Assembly: GCF_016654115.1 (NCBI RefSeq)
Contig: NZ_JAEQAZ010000080.1
Location: forward strand, 1 to 51,392
Reading direction: 5' to 3'
DNA length: 51,392 nt
Origin: Streptomyces sp. MBT53
Lineage (GTDB): Bacteria > Actinomycetota > Actinomycetes > Streptomycetales > Streptomycetaceae
In this document: positions 34,036 through 41,621 of the stretch, piece after piece
Layout: the number at the start of each line of letters is the position of its first letter
Numbering within the stretch: position 1 is the first letter of the stretch
Position numbers and translations under genes: made by a program
Notes under the pieces: model-generated
Seen by the model: the letters and a program-made list of their open reading frames with translations, nothing else
What the model was told of the DNA's origin: nothing
Database searches by the model: none

Positions 34036-34865
34036 AGACCAGTGCCAAGGCTCGCGCCGGACAGTACGCGGCCCTGCTCGCGTATCTCGTCTTCCTCGCC
34101 TTCCCCTTCCTCTGGCTGATCTCCACCGCCTTCAAGTCACCGCGAGAGCTGGGCAGTCTGCACCCCACCTGGATCCCCCGGCACCCCACGCTCGCCAACT
34201 TCCGCCAGGCCTTCGACGAACAGCCGCTGCTGCACGCCGCGTTGAACTCCCTGCTCGCCGCGCTCGGGGCCGCGCTGATCGCCGTGGTGATCGCGACGCC
34301 GATGGCATGGGTCATGGCCCGGCGCCGCACCCTGCTCGCGCGGGCCGCGACCGGGTGGGTGGTGGTCAGCCAGGCGTTCCCGTTCGTGCTGGTGATCATC
34401 CCGCTGTTCCTGGTGCTGAAGAACCTGCGGCTCATCGACTCCCTGGCCGGGCTGGTGATGGTCTACGTCGTGTGGTCGCTGCCGTTCGCGCTGTGGATGC
34501 TGGTCGGCTATGTGCGGGCGGTACCGGCCGAGTTGGAGGAGGCGGCGGCGGTCGACGGCGCCGGAAGACTCCGCACCCTCGTGTCGGTGACGGCACCGCT
34601 GCTCGCGCCGGGGATCGTGGCGACGGCGCTGTTCGCGTTCGTCACCGCGTGGAACGAGTTCTTCTTCGCGCTGGTCCTGCTCAAGACCCCGGAGCATCAG
34701 ACCCTGCCGGTCGTCCTCACCCACTTCATCGGCGCGGAGGGCGTGGCCGACCTCGGCCCACTCGCCGCCGCCGCGTTCCTCGCGACCCTCCCCTCCCTGC
34801 TCGTCTTCGCCCTGATCCAGCGCCGGATCACGGGCGGCATGCTCACCGGGGCGGTGAAGAACTGA
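34032..34865 (+). CDS. Carbohydrate ABC transporter permease, MalG type
   Basis: A 277-residue permease, partner of the preceding gene. It has the MalG-type start FLAFPFLWLISTAFKSPRELGS, six membrane helices and the EAA loop ELEEAAAVDGAGRLRTL. The FVTAWNEFFFALVLLKTPEHQTLPVVLTHF region is typical of the family. The start is GTG 34032 inside the upstream stop codon, behind GGAGGAGG. The open frame extends back to 33300 within the first permease, but that part is in the wrong frame for a protein. Its TGA overlaps the ATG of the binding-protein gene by one base. Confidence 0.92.
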   Translation: MKTSAKARAGQYAALLAYLVFLAFPFLWLISTAFKSPRELGSLHPTWIPRHPTLANFRQAFDEQPLLHAALNSLLAALGAALIAVVIATPMAWVMARRRTLLARAATGWVVVSQAFPFVLVIIPLFLVLKNLRLIDSLAGLVMVYVVWSLPFALWMLVGYVRAVPAELEEAAAVDGAGRLRTLVSVTAPLLAPGIVATALFAFVTAWNEFFFALVLLKTPEHQTLPVVLTHFIGAEGVADLGPLAAAAFLATLPSLLVFALIQRRITGGMLTGAVKN

Positions 34866-36148
34866 TGCGCCCCCGCTGGATCCTCATCCTCGTCGTAGGC
34901 CTGCTCCTCGCCGGCTGCACGAGCGGAGGCGACCACGGCTCCGCGAACGGCGGGATCACCCTCCGCTTCCAGTCCCTCGCCTGGCAGGAGGAGTCCGTCA
35001 CCGCCAACAAGGAACTGGTGAAGGAGTGGAACGCCACCCATCCGGACGTCAAGGTCGAGTACGTACAGGGCAGTTGGGACAGCGTCCACGACCAGCTGCT
35101 CACGTCCTTCGAGGGCGGTGAGGCGCCGGACATCATCCACGACGCCTCGGACGACCTCGCGGACTTCGCCTACGGCGGCTACCTCGCCGACCTCAGGGAC
35201 CTGCTGCCCGCCCGCCTCAAGTCCGACATCCCGCAACGCAGTTGGGAGACGACGACCTTCGGGGACGGTGTCTACGGCGTGCCGTTCCTCCAGGAGCCGA
35301 GGGTGCTGATCGCCAACGCGACCTGGCTGAAGAAGGCGGGCGTACGCATCCCGACTCCCGAACACCCGTGGACCTGGCTGGAGTTCAGGACCATCACCCG
35401 GCAGCTGAGCGGCGACGGCAAGTACGGCGTGGCCTGGCCGCTCAAGGAACCGGTGTCCGCCACGCTCAACCTGTCCCTCTCGGCGGGCGGCGCGCTGTTC
35501 CACCGGGACGCGGACGGCAAGGTGACCGTGCGTCTCGACGCGGCCGACGAGGTCGTACCGCGCACGATCCACGACCAGGCGAACGTGGACCACAGCGCCT
35601 CGCCGACGACGCTCGGGAGCGGCGGCTCGGACACCCTGCCCGGATTCTTCGGCGGCAGGTACGCGATGGTCCCGCTCGGCTTCTCCTACCGCCAGCAGAT
35701 CGTGCAGCAGGCGCCGAAGGGCTTCGACTGGCAGGTGCTGCCCGCCCCGGCCGGCGCCGACGGGCTCACGCAGGGCGTCAGCCCACAGACCCTGTCCATC
35801 GCCGAGGACAGCCCGCACAAGAAGGAAGCCGCCGAGTTCATCGACTTCCTGCTCCAGCCCAAGAACATGGTCCGCCTGGCCCTCGGCGACTGGATGCTCC
35901 CCACCGGCACGGAGGCCCTCGAGGACCCCGCCCTGCACACCACCAAGGACGACTGGTCCACCGGCACAGCCCTCGCCGACGACCTCACCTCGGCCCCCGC
36001 CCAGTCGGTACGCGGCTACCCCGAATGGAAGGACAAGGTGGCCACCCCGGCCTACCAGGAGTACTACAGCGGCGCGATCACCCTCGCCGAACTACGCCAA
36101 CGCCTCCAGAAAGACGGCAACTTGGTACTGGCGAGATACCAACGATGA
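34865..36148 (+). CDS. Carbohydrate ABC transporter substrate-binding lipoprotein
   Basis: A 427-residue extracellular binding protein (family 1 type). The lipoprotein signal ends with lipobox LLLAGC, so Cys18 is lipidated. Features are ITLRFQSLAWQEESV, LVKEWNATHPDVKVEYVQGSWDSVHDQLLTSFEGGEAPDIIH, FTWLEF-like WTWLEFRTITRQL, and GFFGGRYAMVPLGF. The C-terminal half (EAAEFIDFLL..MVRLALGDWMLPT) also fits. The substrate, probably an oligosaccharide, is not evident. The start codon overlaps the permease stop (TGATG). It is unusual in coming last in the operon; most sugar systems have the binding protein first. It is followed by the dispersed repeat. Confidence 0.92.
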   Translation: MRPRWILILVVGLLLAGCTSGGDHGSANGGITLRFQSLAWQEESVTANKELVKEWNATHPDVKVEYVQGSWDSVHDQLLTSFEGGEAPDIIHDASDDLADFAYGGYLADLRDLLPARLKSDIPQRSWETTTFGDGVYGVPFLQEPRVLIANATWLKKAGVRIPTPEHPWTWLEFRTITRQLSGDGKYGVAWPLKEPVSATLNLSLSAGGALFHRDADGKVTVRLDAADEVVPRTIHDQANVDHSASPTTLGSGGSDTLPGFFGGRYAMVPLGFSYRQQIVQQAPKGFDWQVLPAPAGADGLTQGVSPQTLSIAEDSPHKKEAAEFIDFLLQPKNMVRLALGDWMLPTGTEALEDPALHTTKDDWSTGTALADDLTSAPAQSVRGYPEWKDKVATPAYQEYYSGAITLAELRQRLQKDGNLVLARYQR

Positions 36149-36160
36149 GATGAGGCTTCT

Positions 36161-36188
36161 AGGGGCGCGGGGAACTGCGCGACCAGCC
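36161..36188 (+). repeat. Dispersed Streptomyces intergenic repeat, copy 2
   Basis: Identical over 28 bases to 31959-31986 and in the same orientation, 12 bases after the binding-protein stop codon. Like the first copy it lies directly downstream of a gene. Confidence 0.88.
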
Positions 36189-36250
36189 CCGACGCACCCG
36201 CACCCGCCACACAACCGCACCACGCTCCCCGGACGGCGCACCTCACCGCG

Positions 36251-36288
36251 AAATCCCGTTGCCCCACCCCACCCGCCCCACCTAGCGT
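36251..36288 (+). promoter_or_regulatory. Promoter of the erm leader, WblC/WhiB7-like layout
   Basis: AAAT (36251-36254), then -35 TTGCCC (36259-36264, preceded by G to give GTTGC), an 18-base spacer, and -10 TAGCGT (36283-36288). The predicted start of transcription is at the leader ATG 36296, seven bases after the -10. An AT-rich tract a few bases upstream of a GTTG -35 box is a feature of WhiB7/WblC-activated resistance promoters. Confidence 0.55.
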
Positions 36289-36295
36289 GAGCGGC

Positions 36296-36409
36296 ATGTC
36301 AGCCGCGAACGCGATCACGAACTCCGGTCTCGGCCGGAGCTGCACGTATGCGATCCGCATGCGCCGCGGCCCCGGTGCCCTGACCGGCCCGGGCGTCCAC
36401 GCCCGCTGA
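36296..36409 (+). CDS. Putative leader peptide of erm (37 codons)
   Basis: A short ORF starting exactly where transcription from the -10 box is expected, so it would be leaderless. It encodes MSAANAITNSGLGRSC followed by a basic, Gly/Pro-rich tail and ends TGA 75 bases before erm. Three hairpins overlap or follow it: CTCCGG/CCGGAG (36322-36339), CCGGT/ACCGG and CGGGCG/CGCCCG (36390-36405). TCTTCCG and CGGAAGA beyond the stop could pair close to the erm ribosome site. Other erm genes are induced by stalling on such leaders. The ORF may instead be accidental; coding is inferred from position. Confidence 0.45.
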   Translation: MSAANAITNSGLGRSCTYAIRMRRGPGALTGPGVHAR

Positions 36410-36483
36410 CACTTCTCCCTGTTCTTCCGGTCGGGGCCTTCGTCTGCCCGTATGCCCTTCACGGAAGACAAGGACCGCAGGCC

Positions 36484-37263
36484 ATGGCCCGCCCCACCCG
36501 CGTTTCCCGCGCGCTCTCGCAGAACTTCCTCGCCGACCGCGCCACCGCAGAGTTCGTCGCCCGCCTGGCCGTCCCCCACGGCCACCAGATCCCCCTCCTC
36601 CTCGAAGTGGGCGCGGGAAAAGGCGCGTTGACCGCGAAGCTCGCGCCCCACTGCCACGAACTCCACGCCCACGAGATCGACCCCCGACTGGTACCCAAGC
36701 TCCGCACTCGCTTCGCCGCGACACCCCAAGTGCACGTCATCGCAGGCGACTTCATGGACACACGGCCCCCACGCGTCCCGTTCTCCGTGGCGGGAAACGT
36801 GCCCTTCTCCCGTACCGCCGACATCGTCGACTGGTGCCTGCGCGCCCCCGCCCTCACCGACGCCACCCTGCTCACCCAGCTGGAGTACGCCCGCAAACGC
36901 ACCGGGGACTACGGGAGTTGGACCCTGCTGACGGTACGCAGCTGGCCGCGTCACGAATGGCGGCTGGTAGGGCGGGTCGACCGCAGGAGGTTCAGTCCCG
37001 TGCCACGCGTCGACGCCGGGATCGTACGGATCGAGCGGCGCCGGACCCCGCTCCTCGAACCCACCGAACTGCCCGGCTGGCGGTACCTGGTCGAGCTGGG
37101 CTTCTCGGGGGTGGGAGGCTCCCTGCATGCCTCCCTGCGCCGGGCCCACCCGAGACGCCGCGTGGACGCCGCGTTCCGCGCAGCGCGCCTCGACCCGCAC
37201 GTCCTCGTCGGCGAGGTGCCCCCGGACCACTGGCTGCGGCTGCACAAGGAGCTGACGTCGTAG
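36484..37263 (+). CDS. erm: 23S rRNA (adenine-N6)-methyltransferase, Erm family
   Basis: A 259-residue SAM-dependent methylase of 23S rRNA that would confer macrolide-lincosamide resistance by modifying A2058. The N-terminus has the Erm signature SQNFL, motif I is EVGAGKGALTAKLA, acidic motif II is AHEIDPRL, and the catalytic motif is GNVPFS. RFSPVPRVDAGIVRI near residue 170 is also typical. It resembles the actinobacterial Erm(O)/lrm-type enzymes rather than KsgA, which is longer at the C-terminus. AAGGA is nine bases before ATG 36484. No antibiotic biosynthesis genes are adjacent, so it is probably intrinsic resistance. Control is probably by the leader and promoter just upstream. Confidence 0.9.
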   Translation: MARPTRVSRALSQNFLADRATAEFVARLAVPHGHQIPLLLEVGAGKGALTAKLAPHCHELHAHEIDPRLVPKLRTRFAATPQVHVIAGDFMDTRPPRVPFSVAGNVPFSRTADIVDWCLRAPALTDATLLTQLEYARKRTGDYGSWTLLTVRSWPRHEWRLVGRVDRRRFSPVPRVDAGIVRIERRRTPLLEPTELPGWRYLVELGFSGVGGSLHASLRRAHPRRRVDAAFRAARLDPHVLVGEVPPDHWLRLHKELTS

Positions 37264-37283
37264 CAGACGGCGTAGGGCAGCAG

Positions 37284-37324
37284 TGAGGGCCTGTCGGTTC
37301 CCCCGGGATACCAACAGGCCCTCA
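37284..37324. terminator. Bidirectional terminator between erm and the MMPL gene
   Basis: A perfect 11-bp stem TGAGGGCCTGT (37284-37294) / ACAGGCCCTCA (37314-37324), with inner GGT/ACC pairing, between two converging genes. Confidence 0.82.
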
Positions 37325-37335
37325 GTCAGTGGGAG

Positions 37336-39579
37336 TTACACCCGCACAGGCTCCCCTTCGCCCGCCACCGAGGACGGGACCGGCTCCGGGGCCTCGTCGT
37401 GGGTGAGGTCGGGGAGGCGGTGGAGCCACTTCGGGAAGTACCAGTTGCGCTCGCCCAGCAGCGCCATCACCGCGGGGAGCAGGACGCCCCGGATGACCGT
37501 CGCGTCGATGAGGACCGCCGCCGCGAGGCCGACGCCCATCTGCTTCATCGACTGCATGGACAGCGTGCCGAAGATCGCGAACACGGCGACCATGATGATC
37601 GCTGCACTGGTGACGACACCGGCCGTGGTGACCACGCCGTGCTGGATCGCGTCCCGTGTCGTACGGCCGCGCAGCCTCGCCTCGCGGATGCGGGAGACGA
37701 CGAACACGTGGTAGTCCATCGACAGGCCGAACAGGATCACGAAGAGGAACAGCGGCAGCCAGGTGACGATCGCGCCGACACCCTCCGCACCCACCAGCGA
37801 GGCGCCCCAGCCGTGTTGGAAGACGGCGACGAGGATGCCGTAAGCGGCGCCCACCGAAAGGAGGTTGAGGACGATCGAGGTGATCGCGACCGTCAGTGAG
37901 CGGAACGACAGGAGCATCAGGAGGAAGGCGAAGACCACGACGAACGCGAAGACCGGGACGACCGATCCGAGGAGCTGGTCGTTGAAGTCGTGCGAACCGG
38001 CGACCTGTCCGGTGATCGGTGCCTGGACGCCGTCGACCTTGCCGAGGGTGGCGGGCCGTACGTCGTCGCGGAGTGTCTCCAGGCTCTTCGCGGCCTTGTC
38101 CTGGTCGGAGCCGCCGACGAGCGGGACGTAGACGAAGGCGACGTTCTGTGCGTCGTGCAGCTTGATGTCGACCGGGCCGAGCGAGGCACCCGAACTGACC
38201 GCCTCCGCCTTGAAGTCGGCCAACGCCTGCTTGACCTCGGGGGAGTTGATGTCCTTGGCCTTGACGACGACCTCGGCCGGTTCGGAGCCGCCGGGGAAGG
38301 CGTCGTTGACGCGGTTGTAAGTCCCCACGATCGGGAGGGAGTTGCCGAACTCCTGGTCCAGGGTGAGGTTCTCGGTCTTCATGCCGACGGCCGGTGCGGC
38401 GATCGCCAGCAGGGCGCCGGCCGCGACGAGGACGGAGACCAGCGGCTTGGCGAGCACGCCCTTCAGGACGGCGGTCCAGAACCGGCTCTCGCCGTTGCCC
38501 CGGCGGCTGCGCCGGCGCAGGAACGGGATGCGGCCCTTCTCGACCCGCTCGCCCAACAGCGAGAGCAGCGCGGGCAGTACGGTCACCGAGCCGACCATGG
38601 CGACCGCGACGACCATCAGCGAGGCCAGGCCCATCGCCTCGAACTCGGCGAGCCCGGTGAACAGCATGCCCGCCATCGCCACGCACACCGTGACACCGGA
38701 GACGATGATGGCGCGGCCACTGGTCGCGGCGGCGATCCGCAGCGCGGCCCCGGCGTCCCGGCCGGCCTCGCGCTCCTCGCGTTCGCGGCGCAGATAGAAC
38801 AGGCAGTAGTCGACGCCGACGGCCAACCCCACAAGCAGCATCACGGAGTTGGCGGTGTCGCTCATCGGCTGGACATGGCTGACGATGCCCATCAGACCCA
38901 TCGTCGCGATGATCGCGGTCATCGCCAGCGCCACCGGCAGCAGCGCCGCGACCAGCGCGCCGAAGGCGATGAGGAGGATGCCGAGAGCGACGGGTACGGC
39001 GGAGTACTCGGCCTTCTTGAAGTCGTCGCCGAACGCGTCCTTGTACTGCTTCGCCATGCTGGCGCCGCCGATCTCCTCGATCCGCAGCGATCCGTGGTCC
39101 TTCTGCACCTCGGCGACGGCGTTCAGCACCGGCTCCACCCGGTCGCCCGCGGTGTCCGAGTCCCCGCGCATGTCGAACTGGACGAGCGCGCTCCGGCCGT
39201 CCTTCGAGATCGTCCTCGTGTCGTACGGCGAGGTGACGTCGGTGACCTTGCCGGTCCCCTCGACGGCCTTGACGACGGCGGTGACCGCGGTGCGGAACTC
39301 GCTGTCCGTGGAGGTGAGCGACGCGTCCTTCGACTGGATCAGGATGGTCTCACTGGCCGGTTCCTTGATCCCCGCGTCGTCGATGATCTGGGCGGCGGTG
39401 TGCGTCTCGCCCTTCAGCTGGTCGCTCTCGTCGACGTCCACCCGGCCCGCCGCCGAACCGATTCCCATCGCCAGAACCACGAACAGCACCCAGATGCCGA
39501 CCGCGGCCCACCGGTGCCGGGCGCTCCAGCCGCCGGCCCGGGCGGCGAGGCCCCGCACCCGCGAATCTCCGTTCCCCAT
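37336..39579 (-). CDS. MMPL family RND-type transporter
   Basis: A 747-residue membrane transporter with two repeats of an extracytoplasmic domain and a block of membrane helices (about 12 in all). The MMPL signature appears twice: GLAVGVDYCLFYLRRERE and GLSMDYHVFVVSRIREA, each carrying the Asp-Tyr pair used for proton coupling. Family members export lipids, siderophores or drugs; the cargo here is unknown. ATG 39579 has AAGGGGG ten bases upstream; the open frame extends to 39726 without a better start. It has a long, gene-free upstream region of about 400 bases with an AT-rich palindrome, and no adjacent regulator gene. Confidence 0.92.
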   Translation of the reverse strand: MGNGDSRVRGLAARAGGWSARHRWAAVGIWVLFVVLAMGIGSAAGRVDVDESDQLKGETHTAAQIIDDAGIKEPASETILIQSKDASLTSTDSEFRTAVTAVVKAVEGTGKVTDVTSPYDTRTISKDGRSALVQFDMRGDSDTAGDRVEPVLNAVAEVQKDHGSLRIEEIGGASMAKQYKDAFGDDFKKAEYSAVPVALGILLIAFGALVAALLPVALAMTAIIATMGLMGIVSHVQPMSDTANSVMLLVGLAVGVDYCLFYLRREREEREAGRDAGAALRIAAATSGRAIIVSGVTVCVAMAGMLFTGLAEFEAMGLASLMVVAVAMVGSVTVLPALLSLLGERVEKGRIPFLRRRSRRGNGESRFWTAVLKGVLAKPLVSVLVAAGALLAIAAPAVGMKTENLTLDQEFGNSLPIVGTYNRVNDAFPGGSEPAEVVVKAKDINSPEVKQALADFKAEAVSSGASLGPVDIKLHDAQNVAFVYVPLVGGSDQDKAAKSLETLRDDVRPATLGKVDGVQAPITGQVAGSHDFNDQLLGSVVPVFAFVVVFAFLLMLLSFRSLTVAITSIVLNLLSVGAAYGILVAVFQHGWGASLVGAEGVGAIVTWLPLFLFVILFGLSMDYHVFVVSRIREARLRGRTTRDAIQHGVVTTAGVVTSAAIIMVAVFAIFGTLSMQSMKQMGVGLAAAVLIDATVIRGVLLPAVMALLGERNWYFPKWLHRLPDLTHDEAPEPVPSSVAGEGEPVRV

Positions 39580-39826
39580 GACGGGCTTGCCCCCTTGTGC
39601 ACGGTGACAGCCGCCTGCCGCCACCTCATGGTTCGAAGGTATGCGCGGGATAAGAACGTCTCCTCGTGCTGACCGGTGAAGTACCGGGTGCCCGGCTCCT
39701 CCGCACGGACCCCGGGCCCTCACCACTGGGGAGGACGGCGGCCCCTTACATCTATCCGGGCGCCTCGGGGATGGTGATCAGGGTGTCCGATGCGTCGGCA
39801 GGGGTCCGCTTTGTTATTAAGAAAGC

Positions 39827-39839
39827 TTGTTGAACAAGT
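39827..39839. promoter_or_regulatory. AT-rich perfect palindrome, candidate operator
   Basis: CTTGTT-G-AACAAG, six complementary bases on each side of one centre base, preceded by TTTGTTATTAAGAAAG. In a genome of this GC content it stands out; it resembles MarR-family sites. It lies about 250 bases upstream of the MMPL start and 140 bases upstream of the DUF1697 gene. Confidence 0.4.
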
Positions 39840-39927
39840 CACAGGTGCTGGTAGGAGTGCCCTCAGGTGTTGATCCGGAGCCACCTCATCCGCCAGAGTT
39901 TCCGCGCACCCACGCACCACATGAAGC

Positions 39928-39962
39928 GGCCGTCGTGCCCACCCCCACGGGGCACGAAGGCC
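39928..39962. other. Strong hairpin just upstream of the DUF1697 gene
   Basis: Stem TCGTGCCC (39933-39940) / GGGCACGA (39950-39957), extended by GGCC/GGCC across one mismatch, with a 9-base loop. It ends five bases before the -10 box at 39967. It may be a terminator of an unseen transcript or part of the promoter. Confidence 0.5.
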
Positions 39963-39966
39963 GCTC

Positions 39967-39972
39967 TATGGT
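39967..39972 (+). promoter_or_regulatory. Leaderless-type -10 box of the DUF1697 gene
   Basis: TATGGT six bases before ATG 39979, which places the transcription start at or next to the initiation codon. No clear -35. Confidence 0.4.
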
Positions 39973-39978
39973 GTGCGG

Positions 39979-40527
39979 ATGACGACGACGTACGCGGCGC
40001 TGCTGCGCGGGATCAACGTGGGCGGCAACAAGAAGCTCCCGATGGCCGAGCTGCGCACGCTCCTCGAAGGCCTCGGACACGACGACGTCCGCACCTATCT
40101 CCAGAGCGGCCAGGCCGTGTTCACGAGCGGCCACGGGGACGAGGAGTCCCACGCGGCGGAGATCGCCGGGGCCATCGGGAAGCGGTTCGGCTTCACGGTC
40201 GACGTCGTCGTCCGCGACCACGCCTACCTGAAGGCCGTCGCCGACAACTGCCCTTTCCCGGCGGCCGAGTTGGAGGCCAAACAGCTCCACGTCACGTACT
40301 ACTCGCAGCCGGTCGCCGAGGACCGCTTCGCGGAATTCGACCAAGCCGCCTACCTGCCCGAGGAGTTCCGCCTCGGCGACCGCGCGCTGTATCTCTACGT
40401 CCCCGACGGCCTCGGCCGCTCCAGGCTCGCCGTCGAACTGGCCCGGCCGCGCCTGAACAAGGGCCTGATCGCCACCACCCGCAACTGGAACACCGTGCTC
40501 AAGCTCGTGGAGCTGACCGGCAGTTGA
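39979..40527 (+). CDS. DUF1697 domain protein
   Basis: A 182-residue protein with the DUF1697 start YAALLRGINVGGNKKLPMAELR and TYLQSGQAVF, and the end RNWNTVLKL. This widespread bacterial family is small, cytosolic and of unknown function. A GTG six bases upstream (39973) is in frame, but the ATG agrees with the -10 box placement and the family start. It is followed 46 bases later by the PanE-like gene on the same strand. Confidence 0.9.
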   Translation: MTTTYAALLRGINVGGNKKLPMAELRTLLEGLGHDDVRTYLQSGQAVFTSGHGDEESHAAEIAGAIGKRFGFTVDVVVRDHAYLKAVADNCPFPAAELEAKQLHVTYYSQPVAEDRFAEFDQAAYLPEEFRLGDRALYLYVPDGLGRSRLAVELARPRLNKGLIATTRNWNTVLKLVELTGS

Positions 40528-40573
40528 GATCCCTCCTGGAGGGAGAGATCCACACTGTGCGAGGCTCGTCCCC

Positions 40574-41596
40574 ATGCGCTACATCATCATCGGAGCAGGG
40601 GCGGTCGGCGGGGCCATCGGCGGTCGGCTGGCCGGGGCGGGGTGCGAGGTCGTCCTCGTCGCGCGGGGTGCGCATCGGGCGGCGCTGGCCGAGCACGGGC
40701 TGCGGCTCAAGGTGCCGGACGGTGAGTCGACGTATCGGCTGCCGGTTGTCGAACAGCCTGCGGAACTGGGTGAGTTGAGGGCCGACGACGTCCTCCTGCT
40801 CACCGTCAAGACGCAGGACAGCGAGGCCGCGCTCGCGGCCTGGGGACCCGCGCCGGTTACCGGTGGGGGTACGGCGGCCGAGCGGCTGCCCGTCGTCTGC
40901 GCGCAGAACGGGGTGGAGAGCCAGCGCCTGGCCCTGCGCCGCTTCCGGCGGGTGTACGGCGTCTGCGTGTGGCTGCCCGCGACCTTCGTCGAACCGGGCG
41001 TGGTCGCCGCCGAGGGCGCTCCCCTCACCGGCATCCTGCACCTGGGCCGTTATCCGCACGGCTCGGACGAGACCGCCCGGCTGATCGCGGCCGACCTGGA
41101 GAAGTCGCGGTTCGAGGCGCCGGTCGTGCCCGACGTGACGCGCTGGCAGTACTCCAAGCTGCTCGGCAACCTCGCCAACGCGATCGAGGCGGTCTCCGGG
41201 CCGCTCGGAAGCGAGGAGAGCTTCGCGTTCTACGGGCGGGTGCGGGCCGAGGGCACGGCCGTGCTCGATGCCGCCGGTGTCGCGTACCCGAGTGCCGAGG
41301 AGGAGAAGGAGGCGCGCGGCGACAAGATCCAGCTGGCGGAGGTCGAAGGCGCGCCGCGCGGCGGCGGCTCCTCCTGGCAGTCGCTGAACCGGGGCACCGG
41401 CACCATCGAGGCCGACTACCTCAACGGCGAGATCGCGCTGCTGGGGCGGCTGCACGGCGTACCGACACCACTCAACGACCTGCTGCAACGGCTGGCGAAC
41501 GGCTTCGCGCGCGAGCGCAGGGCGGCCGGTTCGCTGCCGTTCGACGAGCTGGTCCGCCTCGCCGACGAGGCTGTCGCGTTTGTTCAAGAGTCCTGA
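40574..41596 (+). CDS. Ketopantoate reductase (PanE/ApbA) family protein
   Basis: A 340-residue NADP-dependent dehydrogenase. The N-terminal Rossmann motif is RYIIIGAGAVGGAIGG, followed by VVLVARG and DDVLLLTVKTQD, QNGVES in the active-site region, and a C-terminal helical domain with a catalytic-type Lys in WQYSKLLGNLANAIEA. PanE reduces 2-dehydropantoate to pantoate for coenzyme A, but actinobacteria often carry several paralogues and I cannot say that this is the main one. It is longer than typical PanE (about 300), with an insertion near AAWGPAPVTGGG. GAGG lies nine bases before ATG 40574. Confidence 0.82.
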   Translation: MRYIIIGAGAVGGAIGGRLAGAGCEVVLVARGAHRAALAEHGLRLKVPDGESTYRLPVVEQPAELGELRADDVLLLTVKTQDSEAALAAWGPAPVTGGGTAAERLPVVCAQNGVESQRLALRRFRRVYGVCVWLPATFVEPGVVAAEGAPLTGILHLGRYPHGSDETARLIAADLEKSRFEAPVVPDVTRWQYSKLLGNLANAIEAVSGPLGSEESFAFYGRVRAEGTAVLDAAGVAYPSAEEEKEARGDKIQLAEVEGAPRGGGSSWQSLNRGTGTIEADYLNGEIALLGRLHGVPTPLNDLLQRLANGFARERRAAGSLPFDELVRLADEAVAFVQES

Positions 41597-41608
41597 CGGC
41601 GCGCTGCC

Positions 41609-41614
41609 TAGCGT
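41609..41614 (+). promoter_or_regulatory. Leaderless-type -10 box of the TIGR03086-like gene
   Basis: TAGCGT exactly seven bases before ATG 41622. It overlaps the end of the intergenic gap after the PanE-like gene. No good -35 at 16-19 bases. Confidence 0.5.
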
Positions 41615-41621
41615 GGGGTGC

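Larger units (their letters stand above)
39580..39978. other. 399-base divergent intergenic region
   Basis: Between the MMPL gene and the DUF1697 gene. It contains an unusually AT-rich patch (39810-39840) with a perfect palindrome, a strong hairpin (39928-39962) and a -10 element for the DUF1697 gene. A 66-codon open frame (39720-39920, minus strand) has no ribosome site and does not look like a protein. Confidence 0.5.

Noticed and set aside
39720..39920. 66-codon minus-strand ORF upstream of the MMPL gene
   Set aside because: No ribosome site, mixed low-complexity composition and no recognisable domain.
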